DNA of 42,066 nt, from positions 1 to 42,066 of IMG/VR virus record IMGVR_UViG_3300020020_000574; one strand, written 5' to 3'. The stretch's first letter is position 1. Every line of letters starts with the position of its first letter. The translations under genes were made by a program, and so were the position numbers. The notes under the pieces were generated by a model that searched no databases, was not told the DNA's origin, and was given only the letters and a program-made list of their open reading frames with translations. The stretch is from a virus. Shown here one piece after another: positions 40,280 to 42,066 of the stretch.

Positions 40280-40518
40280 CGGGCGTCGAACCGTGCGATC
40301 ATCTCCTTGAACAGCACCACGATGTCTTCACGATTAGCGCCGTTGGAGATATAGTTGCAGCGGCCATCGGTACGGCCCTCATCGTTGAACGGGAAGACCA
40401 GTAACACGAAGCCGGTCTTACGGTCGCGCCCCTTGGCGTCGCCGTTGAACCCATTGTCGAGTACCGCTGCGACCTTGTTCATCATCTCAAGGTATTCTGG
40501 TGAGATGGCCTCTCTCAT
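40276..40518 (-). CDS. Hypothetical phage protein, 80 aa
   Basis: ATG 40518 overlaps the kinase stop. Alpha/beta: YLEMMNKVAAVLDNGFNG, KTGFVLLVFPFNDEGRTDGR and a closing part with NYISNGANREDIVVLFKEMI. The pattern G-F-x-L-L-V-F-P-F ... Y-I-S-N-G-A-x-R-E-D is widely seen in small phage proteins. Function unknown. Confidence 0.73.
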   Translation of the reverse strand: MREAISPEYLEMMNKVAAVLDNGFNGDAKGRDRKTGFVLLVFPFNDEGRTDGRCNYISNGANREDIVVLFKEMIARFDAR

Positions 40519-41072
40519 CCGACTAGCTCCTTCAGTTTGGTGGCGGCGGTATCGCGGTCGAGATTATACACTGTCGCACCCAGCTGCCGCAACTTAAAGG
40601 CAAAGTTTTTCGCACGCACCATGTGACCCTGAAGGTTCTTCTGGTCCCCGGTAAACCCCGGCTGGTTGCGTCGCGCCCGGCGTTCGTTGATGCTGTCCCG
40701 GCAAACTTCCCACGGCGTCGTCAGATTGATTATATGCATCGACGCGCGCCCGTGGATTTTATTTATCAGGTCTATCCCACGCTGATGGTTCATCACGAAC
40801 AGGCCCTCGTAGACCACGTGATGGCGCTCAGCCTGCTCATAGATCATGTTGTACCAGAACCGCACGTCCTTTACACAGTCGCAGCCCGCCGTGTCATGCT
40901 TACCGTAGCGCCCGGCGACAAAGACAGACTGCTCCCCGATATGGATGATGCTACCTATCTCCTTCTCGCCGTGGTACATCGTCGCGGCGTCGCGGCTAAC
41001 TCCCAGTAGCTTACGCACCACCGTGGACTTACCGGAACCACTCGTTCCCGCAATGTTGACTATTACAGTCAT
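40515..41072 (-). CDS. P-loop nucleotide/nucleic-acid kinase (copy 2)
   Basis: A 185-residue paralogue of the kinase at 38903. P-loop GTSGSGKST at 9-17; VVYEGLFV in place of the Walker B region; INLTTPWEVCRDSINERRAR as LID; end NLDRDTAATKL. It also contains a central HDTAGCDCVKDVRFW block like GGADTVSWKEGF in copy 1. Possibly the partner step to copy 1, or a substrate variant. ATG 41072 overlaps the neighbouring stop (ATGA). Confidence 0.78.
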   Translation of the reverse strand: MTVIVNIAGTSGSGKSTVVRKLLGVSRDAATMYHGEKEIGSIIHIGEQSVFVAGRYGKHDTAGCDCVKDVRFWYNMIYEQAERHHVVYEGLFVMNHQRGIDLINKIHGRASMHIINLTTPWEVCRDSINERRARRNQPGFTGDQKNLQGHMVRAKNFAFKLRQLGATVYNLDRDTAATKLKELVG

Positions 41073-41269
41073 TTATTGAACCACGCAACGTGGGTCGCAC
41101 CCTCTGGCGGCGTACTAAACACGTCGTCAAAGACCACATCGGTCATATGATAGCCGTCCTTTACCCAGCAGCCGCTGCCGTCATACTCGTTGAAATATCC
41201 CTTACTGACCGCATCCTTCCAGTCTGAAAGGGTGTAGACATCGGCGTCCTGTTTTACCTTCCGTCCCAT
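41069..41269 (-). CDS. Hypothetical protein, 66 aa
   Basis: ATG 41269 overlaps the stop of the GIY-YIG gene. Small hydrophilic protein: VYTLSDWKDAVSKGYFNEYD, GSGCWVKDGYHMTDVVFDDV and PPEGATHVAWFNK. The W-x-D-A-V-x-x-G-x-F-x-x-x-D-G-x-G block and the P-x-x-A-T-H-V-x-W-F-N-K ending are typical of small phage proteins with no assigned function. Confidence 0.68.
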   Translation of the reverse strand: MGRKVKQDADVYTLSDWKDAVSKGYFNEYDGSGCWVKDGYHMTDVVFDDVFSTPPEGATHVAWFNK

Positions 41270-42009
41270 CAGGCAGTCTCCCCATCTATGATCCGATTAG
41301 TTTGATGAAAATCGTGACGGTGGTGGAGGTTCATCAGTTTTTGAATATACCCAACACCGTTCTCATCGGGGAAATCATAAGCACCCTTACTACCAGAACG
41401 GCTGTATATTCGGGGATGTTCAGCCTTCAACGCATCATGAAGGTTGTTTTGTAGTCTAAATGCTGTCGACTTATCTGCCGTAGGGAAAACCATCACCAGA
41501 CGATAAAACTCGCTATGTTGTCTTGCCCGATTAACTGCTTGTGCCCCCTCCCCTACATAGATGCGATTAAGGCGGATTGAGTCTTGTAGAATATATACCC
41601 CAGAGTAGCCTGTGTATCTAGTTATCAGAACTTTTTCTTGGGCCCCCATTAATTCGTCCATATGAAGGCGGCGCGGGGTCAACCAAACACCATTTATCAA
41701 TTCCCATTGTGGTGCCCAATCAGGTTTCTGAAAACGCAATAGCTCATCATTGCCGCCTCGATCTTTTGGGCGGGTTTTTACTGCTCTACGTGATATCACA
41801 TCTTCAATTGGGTCTAGGTGGGTGCCATGAGTTTTGATGAATGTTATTGCGTCAGGTATAGTATCCCCTACTAATTGATACAAACGCTTTTTTTGTTTCC
41901 AAATACCCTCGTGCCCTTTTCCAGAAGTAGCATTGGCGTAGAGGCCGATCAATATTTTTGTCGAACCTGGCAAGAAATGGTCAGTCCACTTAAATCCAGC
42001 TAACGGCAT
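41269..42009 (-). CDS. GIY-YIG nuclease-domain protein, 246 aa
   Basis: The start is ATG 42009, with GGAGG seven bases upstream (a GTG at 42012 is in frame). The nuclease domain is in the C-terminal half: SGVYILQDSIRLNRIYVGEG, then QAVNRARQHSEFYRLVMVFP (GVY...YVGEG...R), followed by LQNNLHDALKAEHPR with the expected Glu/Asn positions. The N-terminal ~120 residues (GSTKILIGLYANATSGKGHE) are another domain, of a kind seen in proteins that specify a binding partner or target. Lower GC than the adjacent genes, suggesting separate origin. Possibly a homing or anti-competitor nuclease. Confidence 0.75.
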   Translation of the reverse strand: MPLAGFKWTDHFLPGSTKILIGLYANATSGKGHEGIWKQKKRLYQLVGDTIPDAITFIKTHGTHLDPIEDVISRRAVKTRPKDRGGNDELLRFQKPDWAPQWELINGVWLTPRRLHMDELMGAQEKVLITRYTGYSGVYILQDSIRLNRIYVGEGAQAVNRARQHSEFYRLVMVFPTADKSTAFRLQNNLHDALKAEHPRIYSRSGSKGAYDFPDENGVGYIQKLMNLHHRHDFHQTNRIIDGETA

Positions 42010-42066
42010 CACACAACCTCCGGCATTACTCTGAGTATCTGCTGCGCCGTTTCGCCCCAGCCGCCG
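42009..42066 (-). CDS. Partial gene at right edge (C-terminus only)
   Basis: A frame open to the window end, ending TGA at 42009-42011 with GGWGETAQQILRVMPEVV. Its stop overlaps the start of the GIY-YIG gene (TGATG), which is the spacing used throughout this operon. Only 18 residues are visible, so the family cannot be named. Confidence 0.45.
   Translation of the reverse strand, partial: GGWGETAQQILRVMPEVV

Overview
This window reads as part of the genome of a large double-stranded DNA tailed phage with an alphaproteobacterial host. The genes are small, mostly unknown and packed with ATGA or TGATG stop-start overlaps. There are two tRNA-type genes, several free-standing homing endonucleases, a family A DNA polymerase and nucleotide-metabolism enzymes. 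No virion structural, packaging or integrase gene was recognised, so this looks like an early/replication/host-takeover region. The host is inferred from content: a DUF2852-type protein, a DUF4031 protein, a DUF7694-type protein and a DUF6011-type zinc protein all resemble families I know from Rhizobiales and their phages. A plasmid is less likely given the polymerase and nucleotide cluster.

Layout. (1) 1-2,360: a GC-rich repeat tract, a minus-strand hypothetical gene and a NusG-like gene, then a non-coding stretch with a 29-bp inverted-repeat element and a GIY-YIG fragment. (2) 2,360-15,000: plus-strand accessory genes in many short operons, nearly all started by the same promoter cassette. 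A complete cassette has an A/T tract, TTGACT, a 17-bp spacer, a TATATC-like -10, a small 5' UTR hairpin, an AGGAG Shine-Dalgarno and a start codon. This part holds an amidoligase, two gamma-glutamylcyclotransferase-fold proteins, a DUF2852-like protein, a tRNA-like gene and a candidate structured RNA. (3) 15,000-24,760: long runs of small overlapping genes (zinc ribbons, tiny membrane proteins, two paralogous ~340-residue proteins) with only two promoter cassettes. (4) 24,775-34,460: a DUF932 protein, an AT-hook/histone-H1-like protein, an SNF2-type helicase, tRNA-Asn, a VWA protein, a PD-(D/E)XK nuclease-like protein and a helix-turn-helix protein. (5) 34,442-42,066, minus strand, convergent with the rest: DNA polymerase, DUF1599-like protein, HD phosphohydrolase, thymidylate-synthase-family enzyme, two P-loop kinases, DUF4031 protein and a GIY-YIG protein in one tight operon.

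How it may work together. The right-hand operon would replicate DNA and reshape the nucleotide pool. The combination of a thymidylate-synthase-family enzyme, two related P-loop kinases, an HD nucleotidase-like protein and a DUF1599-like protein fits a thymidine-modification pathway, although no base-transferring enzyme is in view. The left region is a bank of host-type-promoter-driven early genes. A ~42-residue module with the signature aromatic-N-x-L-V-x-x-A-x-x-x-G occurs at the N-terminus of the amidoligase and twice in the AT-hook protein, and so links the peptide-ligase genes to a DNA-binding protein. Five putative homing endonucleases (two GIY-YIG, three of one HNH-like family) and a GIY-YIG remnant sit at gene junctions, two ending exactly on a promoter -35 box and one inside a tRNA gene.
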